10,720 bases of DNA from an uncultured Collinsella sp. (GCA_902493535.1 CABUQG010000035.1:1-10720); one strand, 5' to 3'; positions 1 through 6,983 are shown, counted from the first letter of the stretch. The notes: generated by a model not told the origin, from the letters alone. Numbers and translations: made by a program.

Positions 1-337
1 AACCACCCTGACGCGAGCCGCCGCGAACCTCGTGGTCAACGCCGCCGAGCACGCGCGCTCGCGCGTGGCGGTCTCCTGCGACGTCGCGGGCGGACACCTC
101 GTCATCGAGGTGGCCGACGACGGACCGGGCTTCTCTCCCGCCGCCCTCGAACGCGGCTGTGAGCGCCTCTTCACAGACGACTCCTCCCGCTCCTCGCGCG
201 ACGGAGGCCGCCACTACGGGCTCGGCCTCCACGCCGCCTCCGAGGCCGCGAGCGCCCACGGGGGCTCCGTCTCGCTCGCCAACAGCCCCTCGGGCGGCGC
301 GGTGGCCACCATCGCGGTCCCCCTGTGCGGGGCCTGA
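1..337 (+). CDS. Sensor histidine kinase, C-terminal ATPase domain (partial)
   Basis: The 5' end lies outside the window; the reading frame is open from base 2 and ends with TGA at 335-337. The translated 111 residues form a GHKL/HATPase_c domain: an N box (NLVVNAAEHA), a G1 box (DDGPGF) and a G2 box (GLGLH), followed by the usual closing strand and a Val-Ala-Thr-Ile-Ala-Val end. This domain binds ATP and phosphorylates the conserved histidine of a two-component sensor kinase. The dimerisation and sensor parts are not visible, so the stimulus is unknown. An internal GTG at 32 is in frame but lies inside the N box and is not the real start. No response regulator gene follows, so any partner would be upstream. 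The family call is firm; the exact kinase class is not resolved. Confidence 0.85.
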   Translation, partial: TTLTRAAANLVVNAAEHARSRVAVSCDVAGGHLVIEVADDGPGFSPAALERGCERLFTDDSSRSSRDGGRHYGLGLHAASEAASAHGGSVSLANSPSGGAVATIAVPLCGA

Positions 338-359
338 CGACTCAGGCCCCGCACAGGGG
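320..359 (+). terminator. Perfect 18-bp hairpin overlapping the kinase stop codon
   Basis: Bases 320-337 and 342-359 are exact reverse complements around a 4-base loop (CGAC). The left arm holds the last codons and the TGA of the kinase gene. There is no run of T on either side, so this is not a textbook intrinsic terminator. It probably ends transcription or protects the 3' end of the kinase mRNA. Confidence 0.5.
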
Positions 360-417
360 CGTGCCTCGCAACCAAACGCTTCCCGGATAATAATGCCCGT
401 TGCGGGGATCGCCCTGG

Positions 418-632
418 CTAGTCGCCGCCCATGTGCATGAGCATGTCGGCGATGCGAGTCGCCATCTCGTCCGCCGCTTCACGGATGTTTGTTGATGTTC
501 ACTAAAAAGTGGTCCGAGTGATCACTGGGAAATAAGCAACGTGAGCACGAAAAATTGAGCAGTTTAAGCAAGTGGGCCGTGCCCCGGGGACTTGCCGAAT
601 CTGCCCACGGCGTCAAACTCGTCCATCTCCAT
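418..632 (-). pseudogene. Eroded mobile-element gene(s): short N-terminal and C-terminal remnants
   Basis: Just after the DUF2958 stop codon, an ATG at 632-630 with a strong ribosome site (GGGGGAGG, 640-647) begins a peptide MEMDEFDAVGRFGKSP... that stops after only 22 codons at 564. Further along the same strand, 418-497 is an open frame reading TNIREAADEMATRIADML and ending Met-Gly-Gly-Asp-stop (TAG, 418-420). It looks like the natural tail of a protein but has no start codon, since TGA precedes it. The base composition between the two pieces (about 498-563) drops sharply and contains small dyads. The simplest reading is one or two genes of the same operon that lost their middle by deletion. 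The family is not recognised. Confidence 0.4.
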
Positions 633-636
633 GGAG

Positions 637-936
637 CTACCTCCCCCTGACGGCGCTAAGCGGCTTCGGCTCGAAGTGCTCGTCGCGCTCGACGGCGGCG
701 AACCCCATTTGGCGGTTCAGCTCCTCCATCTCCTTGATGCTGAAGTAGCCGAGCTCGTCGTCATAGCCTTCGACGAGGCTGAACGCCTCGTCCGTCCCAT
801 CGAACTTGAGCAGCCACCAGTCCCATCCGTTCACGCACGAGAAGTAGTGGACGTATACCGTGGGGTCTTCCGCGCAGTCTTGCTCATAGAGCCTCGGTAG
901 CCCCTCCGCAATCTCCCTCGTCATCAGCTCCTGCAT
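637..936 (-). CDS. DUF2958-family protein, 99 aa
   Basis: The start is placed at the ATG 936-934 because GGAGGA sits 5 bases upstream. The frame remains open upstream (to 1158), but that part reads as low-complexity Arg/Pro/Ser sequence across a hairpin and lacks a ribosome site. The 99-residue product begins with MQELMTREIAEGLPRLY, has a central Trp-rich segment (NGWDWWLLKFDG), then LVEGYDDELGYFSIKEMEEL and ends with ERDEHFEP. The order 'L-T-x-E-I ... LP-x-LY ... W-x-W ... G-x-(D/E)-x-ELGYFSL-x-EL ... R-D-x-x-F-x-P' is the pattern I know for DUF2958, small proteins of unknown function frequently encoded on conjugative transposons and related islands. A second gene started 4 bases downstream and is now broken, so this was an operon. 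Confidence 0.7.
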   Translation of the reverse strand: MQELMTREIAEGLPRLYEQDCAEDPTVYVHYFSCVNGWDWWLLKFDGTDEAFSLVEGYDDELGYFSIKEMEELNRQMGFAAVERDEHFEPKPLSAVRGR

Positions 937-1007
937 GTCTTCCTCCGTTTCCGGGCACGCTGCCCTGAACATCTCGCCCTTGCGGGCAAAGCCGAATGGC
1001 GACGCCG

Positions 1008-1050
1008 CGCTCCGGTGCGGCTTTGCTCCCTGCAAAGCCGCACCGGAGCG
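1008..1050. repeat. Perfect 19-bp inverted repeat, 5-base loop
   Basis: Bases 1008-1026 (CGCTCCGGTGCGGCTTTGC) are exactly repeated in reverse complement at 1032-1050, around the loop TCCCT. It lies in the leader of the DUF2958 gene. A related GCAAAGCCG word occurs again at 986-994, so an alternative pairing is possible. No T-run follows, so it is more likely a leader structure or mobile-repeat relic than a simple terminator. Confidence 0.6.
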
Positions 1051-1226
1051 AAGACGGGTCAAGGGAGTCCATGACGACCTCCACCAACCGGAGCGGAGCG
1101 GAGGTTTGTGCGGGGTCTCATGGGCCCCTTGACGCGGCGTAGCGGAGGTGCCACCCACGTAACGGATACGAGGTCATGACCGGCGAATGCCACCGAAACG
1201 CTTGAAATCATTGGTCAAGACTGAAG

Positions 1227-1255
1227 AGGGGCGGCCGCCCCTAACGGACGGCCGC
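1227..1255 (-). terminator. GC-rich dyads downstream of res, possible terminator
   Basis: On the minus strand, about 70 bases past the res stop codon, the sequence holds the 16-base perfect palindrome AGGGGCGGCCGCCCCT (1227-1242) and a longer pairing of GGCGGCCG with CGGCCGCC. Only a short pyrimidine stretch (CCTCTT) follows. It is the only plausible end for the restriction operon before the next gene. The rest of 937-1324 holds no convincing gene. Confidence 0.35.
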
Positions 1256-1324
1256 CTTAGCGAGCCTTGCTAATTCGGTTCTGGTATATGATCCGAGACG
1301 CCCGCCGGGCAAATCCCGACAATC

Positions 1325-4234
1325 CTAGTGATAGTCGTTTGCGAAGGAGCCGTAGAAGAGCGCCTTACAGTCGACATCGCTGTAGCCCATCACGGCATCC
1401 TGCACATCGGATCGCAAGAGGTTGAGCACCTTGTACACGCCCTCGCCCATATCCCCGACGAAGAGTACCTGCTTGAACACATCGGGATAATCGCGCAGAT
1501 AGGTCACATAGCCCCTAAGCTTTGCTAGCGTGTCGCCGAGGAACTCGCCATGAGGGTCAACGATGGACGGCCTGATAACGCCCGCTGCATCCTTCACGAA
1601 GAAGAGGAAGTCTGGATGCAGGGCCTTGCGTCCCACCGAAGACATGTACGGAATCGAAAACGCCTTGGCAGACATGCTGCCCGACGGATTGCGATAGAAG
1701 GCAACCGTGCGATTCTTTGCCAATTCGTTCCTAACGATATAGTCTTCCGCCGGGTTCAGGTCGAGCGGGCAGAGGCCGTCCTCTTTCTGCACGATATGGC
1801 ACGGATATTTAGCGAAGTCGTCCGACGTGCTGGTAGACGTGGGCCACTCTATCTTTGTGAGGCGCTTGCCCTCGGTTTCACGGGCCAGCTCGTCGTAGCG
1901 CTGCTTTGCCGCGTCGTTAAGGTAGTCACAATCGCCAGATCCATCGACCTTATCGAAGTATTCCTTTCGGCATTGAGCCGCCCAGCCCTCGAGCGCATCA
2001 ACGATGGCCTGCGTGCGCACCGCTGCGGCAAGGCGCAGGTCGCACTCGGGCCGCCCAAGCTCCTTGAAGTTGGCGCGACGATACTCATTCGCAAACTCCT
2101 TAGTGAAATGCATGTCGGCGTCGCGGGCGGCCTTTCTGAGGCCTTCGGCGTCCGTGCGGGCCTCCTCCTGCTCCTGGTCCTCGGTCTCGTTGAGCTTGTC
2201 GAGCGTGATCTTGACGGTCTCGGCAACCTCTACGTCGTGTTTGGCTTCGCGGTACTCGTCCTCGTTAGCAACGATGTATCCCTTGAGCTTCTGGACGAAC
2301 TGTTTTTTCACGTCGGCCGCGGCATTGACATCGAGGCCAGTCTCGACAAGCAGAGTCGCCGTCTTAACCAGGCTCTGGAATTCATTCCTGGCCTTTTTCG
2401 GAATGCGCTGCACGGGAATGGAATCGAAGGCTGTGCGGATGCCCTGCCACTCCTGATGCGTGAAAGACTGCTCGCGCTTGGTGGGCGGCTTGGGCTTTGC
2501 CATGGGCACGGGTATTACGATCGAGACGGGCTGGGTCGGCTCGGTCTGTGCGGAACTTGGCTCAGGTGTCGCAAGTTGCTGCGGGGCAGACGCTGCAACG
2601 TAGTTGCCCGTTGCGGGCTGAGGCGCCAGCTCCGCTTCTGGCGCCGGGACGTCGACGGGCCTGACCGCCGAGGCAAGCGAGGGCTGCGCTCCCTGCATGT
2701 CCAACGGCTCCTGAATCGCGATGCCGGCAAGCGACGCCTGGTAGCCGGGTTGTGCCTGCCGCGCCGCCTCGATGGCCTTCTCGTTCTCCTCGTACGCCTT
2801 GAGCTCCTGTTGATAGTCGGCTTCGGACTTGGGCACAGCCGCCGTGATAGTCACGGGGTTGAAAACGATGTTCTGCTTGCCGATTGAGCTCTCGCCCATG
2901 TCGTCCTTGCGGCCCATGAGGTAGTCAACCACGTCCTGAGTGCTCTCGGGATTGAACTGGGGCAGGTAGCAGGCGACGGAATTCAAAAGGTCATCGGATT
3001 CGATGCGCCGCGCAAGTGGGGTGCGTACCATACGCCCCACGAGCTGTGCGATATAGGTCGAGTCCGAACGCCTGCGCTGCGAGAAGATGACCTCCGCTCG
3101 TGGGCAGTCCCATCCGTTGGAGACGGCCTCCTTGGCGAAAAGTACGCGGACGCTCGAGGTGACCTGAACGAACTCGGGCTCTACATAGCGGATAAGGTAT
3201 TTTCCCGCCGCAATGTCCTTGTGCTCGCCGAAGACATTGGCAAACGACATCGCCTCAGAAAGGCCGGGGACTAAGCCCATGATCTGGTCGCACATCTCGA
3301 CCAAGGCCGAGCCACTCACGTTGTCAGCGGCCTGGATGAGCAGCAGGGGGTTGATGTAGCTCTCGCCCTCACGGGCGCAGTACTCACCCCACTCGTTGCA
3401 AGCCAGGGCATAGCGCTCGCACGCCATAGTAAGGTATTGGTGCTCGACCGGATCGTCCTTCTCGGGCACGCGCAGCTCGATAATATCTTTAAGCAGGCCC
3501 GATTCCTGGACCTCGCGAGGGGTCACAGCAACCTTCGGCATACGCACGCGATCAGCGCGCTGGTCCATAGCCGCCTCGAACCTCTGCGGCGTGGCAGAGA
3601 CCCCAACGACGATGGGCATTGCCGCACGACCGTCTAGACCATCAATGAGGTTGGCGTAGATCGTCGCCGTGCCGCGCTCGCTCGAGACATTGGCCCCCAG
3701 GCCGCGGTGGACCTCGTCTATGAACAGATAGAGGTTACGCTCCGGATCCCTGATGGTGCGGTCAAGGATGTCCCAGAACACGCGACCGGAGTTGGACTCA
3801 CTACCCTTGGTGAGCAGGCCGTTCTTACTGAGTAGGTCCTTGCTGAGGAAATAGACGTGGCGCGGCTCGAGAATGTCGTGCGCGGCTCCGAAGTCGTTGG
3901 TAATTGTGACCAGGTGGCGCCTGTCAAGGATGCTGTCTGCCAGCTTGTCCGCTACGTTTGAGAAACGCACGCTCGTCTGCTCGTTCAGGCTCGGGGAATC
4001 CGAGAGCCAAAGAACGACGGCATTCTCGTCGGGCATGAGGCTCAGATCGTCGTCTCCGAAGAAGAGCGCTTCGATCGTCGCTGCGCACATGACCGTTTTG
4101 CCCGACCCCGTGGGAGATGCGAGGCATATCGAGGACAGCTCGCCGTCCTGCTCGTAGCGTCGGTGCATCGACTGCAACTTGTTCGCCAGGGTCGCGACCG
4201 CACCGGCTTGGAAATCCTTAAGTTCGACTCTCAT
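1325..4234 (-). CDS. res: Type III restriction enzyme Res subunit (helicase-nuclease), 969 aa
   Basis: The start is the ATG at 4234-4232, preceded by GAGG in the end of mod; a longer frame to 4372 merely overlaps mod. The N-terminal half is a superfamily 2 helicase/translocase: Walker A ASPTGSGKT at residues 39-47, Walker B DEVH at 173-176, motif III SAT at 213-215, and motif VI QLVGRMVRTP around 397-406. Residues about 505-588 form a long Pro/Ala/Gln-rich linker. The C-terminal part ends with a nuclease-like segment, HPDFLFFV (873-880) followed by SIVDPHG (890-896), in the place of the PD-(D/E)xK nuclease of Res proteins. The catalytic lysine of the classical motif is not evident; Asp-Pro-His-Gly occupies that place, as I recall for a group of actinobacterial homologues. 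Res cuts unmodified DNA together with Mod, using ATP-driven communication along DNA. It starts 2 bases after the mod stop, so translation is probably coupled. Confidence 0.88.
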   Translation of the reverse strand: MRVELKDFQAGAVATLANKLQSMHRRYEQDGELSSICLASPTGSGKTVMCAATIEALFFGDDDLSLMPDENAVVLWLSDSPSLNEQTSVRFSNVADKLADSILDRRHLVTITNDFGAAHDILEPRHVYFLSKDLLSKNGLLTKGSESNSGRVFWDILDRTIRDPERNLYLFIDEVHRGLGANVSSERGTATIYANLIDGLDGRAAMPIVVGVSATPQRFEAAMDQRADRVRMPKVAVTPREVQESGLLKDIIELRVPEKDDPVEHQYLTMACERYALACNEWGEYCAREGESYINPLLLIQAADNVSGSALVEMCDQIMGLVPGLSEAMSFANVFGEHKDIAAGKYLIRYVEPEFVQVTSSVRVLFAKEAVSNGWDCPRAEVIFSQRRRSDSTYIAQLVGRMVRTPLARRIESDDLLNSVACYLPQFNPESTQDVVDYLMGRKDDMGESSIGKQNIVFNPVTITAAVPKSEADYQQELKAYEENEKAIEAARQAQPGYQASLAGIAIQEPLDMQGAQPSLASAVRPVDVPAPEAELAPQPATGNYVAASAPQQLATPEPSSAQTEPTQPVSIVIPVPMAKPKPPTKREQSFTHQEWQGIRTAFDSIPVQRIPKKARNEFQSLVKTATLLVETGLDVNAAADVKKQFVQKLKGYIVANEDEYREAKHDVEVAETVKITLDKLNETEDQEQEEARTDAEGLRKAARDADMHFTKEFANEYRRANFKELGRPECDLRLAAAVRTQAIVDALEGWAAQCRKEYFDKVDGSGDCDYLNDAAKQRYDELARETEGKRLTKIEWPTSTSTSDDFAKYPCHIVQKEDGLCPLDLNPAEDYIVRNELAKNRTVAFYRNPSGSMSAKAFSIPYMSSVGRKALHPDFLFFVKDAAGVIRPSIVDPHGEFLGDTLAKLRGYVTYLRDYPDVFKQVLFVGDMGEGVYKVLNLLRSDVQDAVMGYSDVDCKALFYGSFANDYH

Positions 4235-4236
4235 GT

Positions 4237-6036
4237 TTACCTCACCGCATCCTCGGCGGCAATCTTGAACGATTGCAGGTAGTTCTCGTACAGGCGGACG
4301 ACGTCGAGCCCAGGCAGTTGTGCCTTGACGGAGGCGTATCGAGCCGTGTCGTCCGTGATCACATAGGCGCACCCTATGCTGGCATTCTGCTTGACGGCGT
4401 CTATGAAAGCGCCGACCGAAGCAAAGTCGAAGAGGACGGCGTAGGCGTCGGCCATGGCAAAGCCCGGCTGCTCGTGCTTGATGATGCTGCCACGCGAACC
4501 AGCGCGCAGCCAGAGCAGGGGCGCGATCTCCTCGAAGGCCACGCCCAGCTCGACGGCGTCCGGGTCTTCGTAGGTGAGGTCAAAGAAGACGGCGTTTTCC
4601 TCGAAGCCGTCGGCCATGGGGAACTCGTCGGTGAACTTGTAGTCACCCTTGATGGAATCGCCCTCGGGCGTCTTGCCCGTGATGGCCGCCGTGACGCGTG
4701 GTTTGGTAACGTACTGGCAGATGCCCAGCGCCTCCCATTCGGGGTCGCCCTGGCGAAGACCGCGCTTGGTGAGCTTTTTGGATTCGTCCTCGGAGACCTC
4801 GTTATTCGTTACGCTGATGGAGCGCCTGCGCCCGCCGTCCTGATGGTTCAAGCGCATGACGGCATGTGCCGTGGTGCCCGACCCAGAAAAGAAGTCGACC
4901 ACGAGCGCATTGGGCTTGCTGGCGATAAAGAAACGAATAGCGTCCTCGACGGCATAGAGGGACTTTGGGAAAGGGAAGCTGCGGTTTGGAATCATTTTTC
5001 TCAGCATACCGGAGCCATTTCTGGATGCATCGTGCGATGCGATGCGCCACTGCGTACTGGGAATGTAATTCGCTTCATAGTTGCTGTCGTCAACAATAAC
5101 CGAACCGTCAGCACGGCGGCCAATTATTGGAAATAGCCCGCTTTCTACCTTTTTCTGTTCTCCGCTCTTCAGGTATGAAATCGCCATACCCCGTTCGGTA
5201 AATCGACCCAACTTAACAAAACCCTTTTCTAAGGCAACTCGAAGAGCTGCCTGGGAAATTTGCCAGTTTCCTTCAGCCCCGTTCGTCCTTATTGGCCATA
5301 CTGTCTTACATCCTGGGCAAGATGGAACATCCTCCCTCGATTCGTCACGAGAAAGTGATGCCCCTATATGGTCGATTTTGCCCCCATCTTCTTTTACATA
5401 TATGGGATAGAACAGATTGGGCCTATCGGACCTTAGACTATTGGTTCCTGTCCTCATCAAAGAGTTCCAGTGCAATTTACCTTTGCAAGAATTGTTGACC
5501 CCACCTAACCAGTCGTCGCCGAGGGGGACCTTCTTGGGACCGGCCTCTCCGAAATAGACGAAATAGATATACTCATCTGATCTCGCAAATTCCCCCTGGC
5601 GAGCAACGCCAGCGGGGTTAATTACCGAAGAGACCATTTGTATGCGGCTGCCTGGATATATCCTCTCAAGCAACAGCCCCAAACGCGCGTACTCTTTCTC
5701 ATCAATTGTCACGATGAGCACCGAATTATTGGGGTTGAGCAGCTGCTTGGCGAGCTTGAGGCGGCGCTCCATGAATGCCAGCCACTTGGAGTGGCGATAG
5801 GCGTCGGAGCCGTCGACGTAATCGTTGTTGTACTTCCAGTCGCGGGCGCCAGTGTTATATGGAGGGTCAATATATATGCAGTCCGCTTTGCCTGCATAGG
5901 CAAAGGCCAGAGTCTCGAGGGCATGATAGTTCTCGCCGTTGATGACCACCTGATAGGGCTTGTCGCCGCCGCGCTCGACGCGTCCAGTCTCCTTTAGGCC
6001 GGCATAAATCGGCTGATCGTATTCAGCAACCGCCAC
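4237..6036 (-). CDS. mod: Type III R-M adenine methyltransferase Mod, main body (5' part out of frame)
   Basis: This 599-codon frame carries a beta-class N6-adenine methyltransferase: motif IV DPPYNTG at residues 57-63, then RDWKYNNDYVDG and the HSKWLAFMERRL helix, a central target-recognition region (about 135-350), and the SAM-binding motif I DFFSGSGTT at 381-389. It methylates the recognition site and gives Res its specificity. The first in-frame start is the GTG at 6036, but no Shine-Dalgarno precedes it. The frame is open further upstream to the TAA at 6133-6135 and reads as protein there (VADLEPYQSPSYDE...). That stretch joins smoothly to the N-terminal piece at 6110-6379 if one G of a G7 run is removed, giving one 713-residue Mod. 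The target-recognition DNA is clearly AT-richer than its flanks. As sequenced, full-length Mod is not encoded in one frame. Confidence 0.88.
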   Translation of the reverse strand: MAVAEYDQPIYAGLKETGRVERGGDKPYQVVINGENYHALETLAFAYAGKADCIYIDPPYNTGARDWKYNNDYVDGSDAYRHSKWLAFMERRLKLAKQLLNPNNSVLIVTIDEKEYARLGLLLERIYPGSRIQMVSSVINPAGVARQGEFARSDEYIYFVYFGEAGPKKVPLGDDWLGGVNNSCKGKLHWNSLMRTGTNSLRSDRPNLFYPIYVKEDGGKIDHIGASLSRDESREDVPSCPGCKTVWPIRTNGAEGNWQISQAALRVALEKGFVKLGRFTERGMAISYLKSGEQKKVESGLFPIIGRRADGSVIVDDSNYEANYIPSTQWRIASHDASRNGSGMLRKMIPNRSFPFPKSLYAVEDAIRFFIASKPNALVVDFFSGSGTTAHAVMRLNHQDGGRRRSISVTNNEVSEDESKKLTKRGLRQGDPEWEALGICQYVTKPRVTAAITGKTPEGDSIKGDYKFTDEFPMADGFEENAVFFDLTYEDPDAVELGVAFEEIAPLLWLRAGSRGSIIKHEQPGFAMADAYAVLFDFASVGAFIDAVKQNASIGCAYVITDDTARYASVKAQLPGLDVVRLYENYLQSFKIAAEDAVR

Positions 6037-6109
6037 GACATCATCTGCGGCAGCAGAACAAGGCTCGAGGTTGTTTTCGTCATATGAGGGCGATTGATAT
6101 GGCTCTAGA

Positions 6110-6379
6110 TCAGCAACCCCCCCGCAGGGTTTTTACCAACCATAGCAGCTGGGAGCTAGAATCCTCTTTTTTGCCACGCTCGGGAAGGACCTGCACGACA
6201 TCGCCCGCCATGATGGGCTTGCCATAAAGGCGCAGTCGTTCCGGACGATTGTGTTCGAACACAAGTCCAAACTGGCGCTGCACCGCGAAGGCGCGAATGT
6301 CGGCGGCAAGCTGGCGGTCACCCAGTTTCACTGCGCGATCAACGAGGTTTTGAACGACGGCCTGTGCTGTTTGAGACAC
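6110..6379 (-). CDS. mod: N-terminal domain of Mod, terminated early at a G7 run
   Basis: The GTG at 6379-6377 has a good ribosome site (GGGGGAG, 5 bases away). It overlaps the TAG stop of the RHH gene by one base, so translation is likely coupled. The 89 residues contain FGLVFEHNRPERLRLYGKP, then MAGDVVQVLPERG, and stop at TGA directly after the G run. From memory, this sequence is the N-terminal domain fused in front of many actinobacterial type III Mod proteins: a short helical start followed by a small beta domain of the FGL-x-FE-x-x-x-PE / VLP-x-RG type. It is therefore best read as the 5' part of mod rather than an independent gene. A true single-domain protein is the alternative, but the Mod body then lacks a usable start. 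Confidence 0.8.
   Translation of the reverse strand: MSQTAQAVVQNLVDRAVKLGDRQLAADIRAFAVQRQFGLVFEHNRPERLRLYGKPIMAGDVVQVLPERGKKEDSSSQLLWLVKTLRGGC
6117..6123 (-). repeat. G7 homopolymer at the mod frame junction
   Basis: Seven consecutive C on the plus strand (seven G in the mod mRNA) sit exactly where the N-terminal mod frame (...CTG CGG GGG GGT TGC TGA) and the Mod body frame (...GGG GTT GCT GAT) must join. Six or nine G would restore one continuous frame; seven or eight would not. Confidence 0.8.
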
Positions 6380-6546
6380 TACTTCTCCCCCTTACACTTC
6401 TCGTCGATCCACTCGCGCAGAACTTTGGCAACGGTCTTATCTTGACGCGCTGCGTACGACTTAAGAGCCCGCTTGTCCTCGCGGGTTATCGAGAGCGTGA
6501 ACTTGTCCAGCTCCTTCGCGTTCTCCTTGAGTTTCGCTTCGGGCAT
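6379..6546 (-). CDS. Small ribbon-helix-helix DNA-binding protein, 55 aa
   Basis: The ATG at 6546-6544 follows a perfect AGGAGG; the TAG stop (6381-6379) overlaps the mod GTG start (TAGTG). The 55 residues contain one strand-like segment (FTLSIT), then helix A (DKRALKSYAARQ) and helix B (KTVAKVLREWIDEK), which fits the CopG/Arc/MetJ-like RHH fold. The N terminus is highly charged. RHH proteins bind DNA as dimers, inserting the paired strands into the major groove, and often repress their own operon. Immediately upstream lie four tandem 8-bp palindromes, the sort of site such dimers occupy side by side. I infer that it regulates the R-M operon, possibly delaying Res after transfer to a new host. 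It could instead be an orphan antitoxin; no toxin is seen next to it. Confidence 0.7.
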   Translation of the reverse strand: MPEAKLKENAKELDKFTLSITREDKRALKSYAARQDKTVAKVLREWIDEKCKGEK

Positions 6547-6575
6547 GTGGGCCTCCTTTGTTCAGTTGTACTGAT

Positions 6576-6612
6576 TTTATACGTAATTACGTAATTACGT
6601 AATTACGTATAA
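6576..6612 (-). promoter_or_regulatory. Tandem 8-bp palindromic operator with embedded -10 (R-M operon promoter)
   Basis: Bases 6577-6612 form a 36-bp perfect palindrome. Its core is four adjoining 8-bp boxes (6579-6586, 6587-6594, 6595-6602, 6603-6610): the two inner ones are TTACGTAA and the outer two differ at one end base. TACGTA recurs every 8 bases exactly. On the minus strand a -10-like TATAAA (6581-6576) overlaps the box nearest the gene, so bound protein would block RNA polymerase. No clear -35 is seen. The start codon is about 30 bases downstream. Confidence 0.65.
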
Positions 6613-6983
6613 GAAACAGCAAAGAGGAATCTGCTGCTAAGCGTTGACCTATTTGAGAAGCGCTTTTTGCCTAAAAGGTTGAACGTTGACGGAATAATCC
6701 AAAACACAAGCTAAAAGGTCGTTTTTAGACCCCGTGAGTACGCGACATTCGACCCTCAAAAGGTCGTGAGTACAATCTGAGTACCAAGTCACGCGGCTTT
6801 TCGCCGACGACAACGATCGGCCGGTCAGCATCAATTCGCTAAAGATTGATGGAGCGGTTTGACGAATTGGAATTGAGCCGAAACATACCATCAAACAATA
6901 ATCCCAGCTAGACAGCTTGAGAGGTTGTTCCAACGGCTTGTATGCACCACACGCACGAGAGCAAACGAAAGCCCGCGGTATCC
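6613..6983. other. Gene-less AT-richer region with short repeated words
   Basis: No convincing coding frame is seen. Direct repeats cluster in about 115 bases: CTAAAAGGT at 6671 and 6711, AAAAGGTCGT at 6713 and 6758, GTGAGTAC at 6734 and 6766, and TGAGTAC again at 6778. CTAAAA (6711-6716) pairs with TTTTAG (6723-6728). It may be an intergenic repeat element or the remains of an insertion sequence end. Nothing is recognised in 6785-6983. Confidence 0.4.

Noticed and set aside
937..1158. Longer N terminus for the DUF2958 protein
   Set aside because: The extra residues are low-complexity and cross a perfect hairpin; the GGAGGA site fixes the start at 936. The overlapping frame at 884-1087 also lacks protein-like composition.
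1550..2887. Long plus-strand frame (445 codons) opposite res
   Set aside because: It lies wholly antisense to the well-supported res gene, has Arg/Leu-rich composition, no known motif and no ribosome site; it arises from GC-rich codon structure.
4273..5136. Plus-strand 287-codon frame opposite mod
   Set aside because: Antisense shadow of the methyltransferase gene without domain features.
6577..6612. TACGTAAT repeats as a simple phase-variable microsatellite only
   Set aside because: The array is an exact 36-bp palindrome centred on the promoter and adjacent to an RHH gene, which is better explained as an operator, although copy-number changes could still alter expression.
6649..6933. Minus-strand 94-codon frame in the R-M upstream region
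   Set aside because: No ribosome site or family resemblance, and it spans clustered non-coding repeats.
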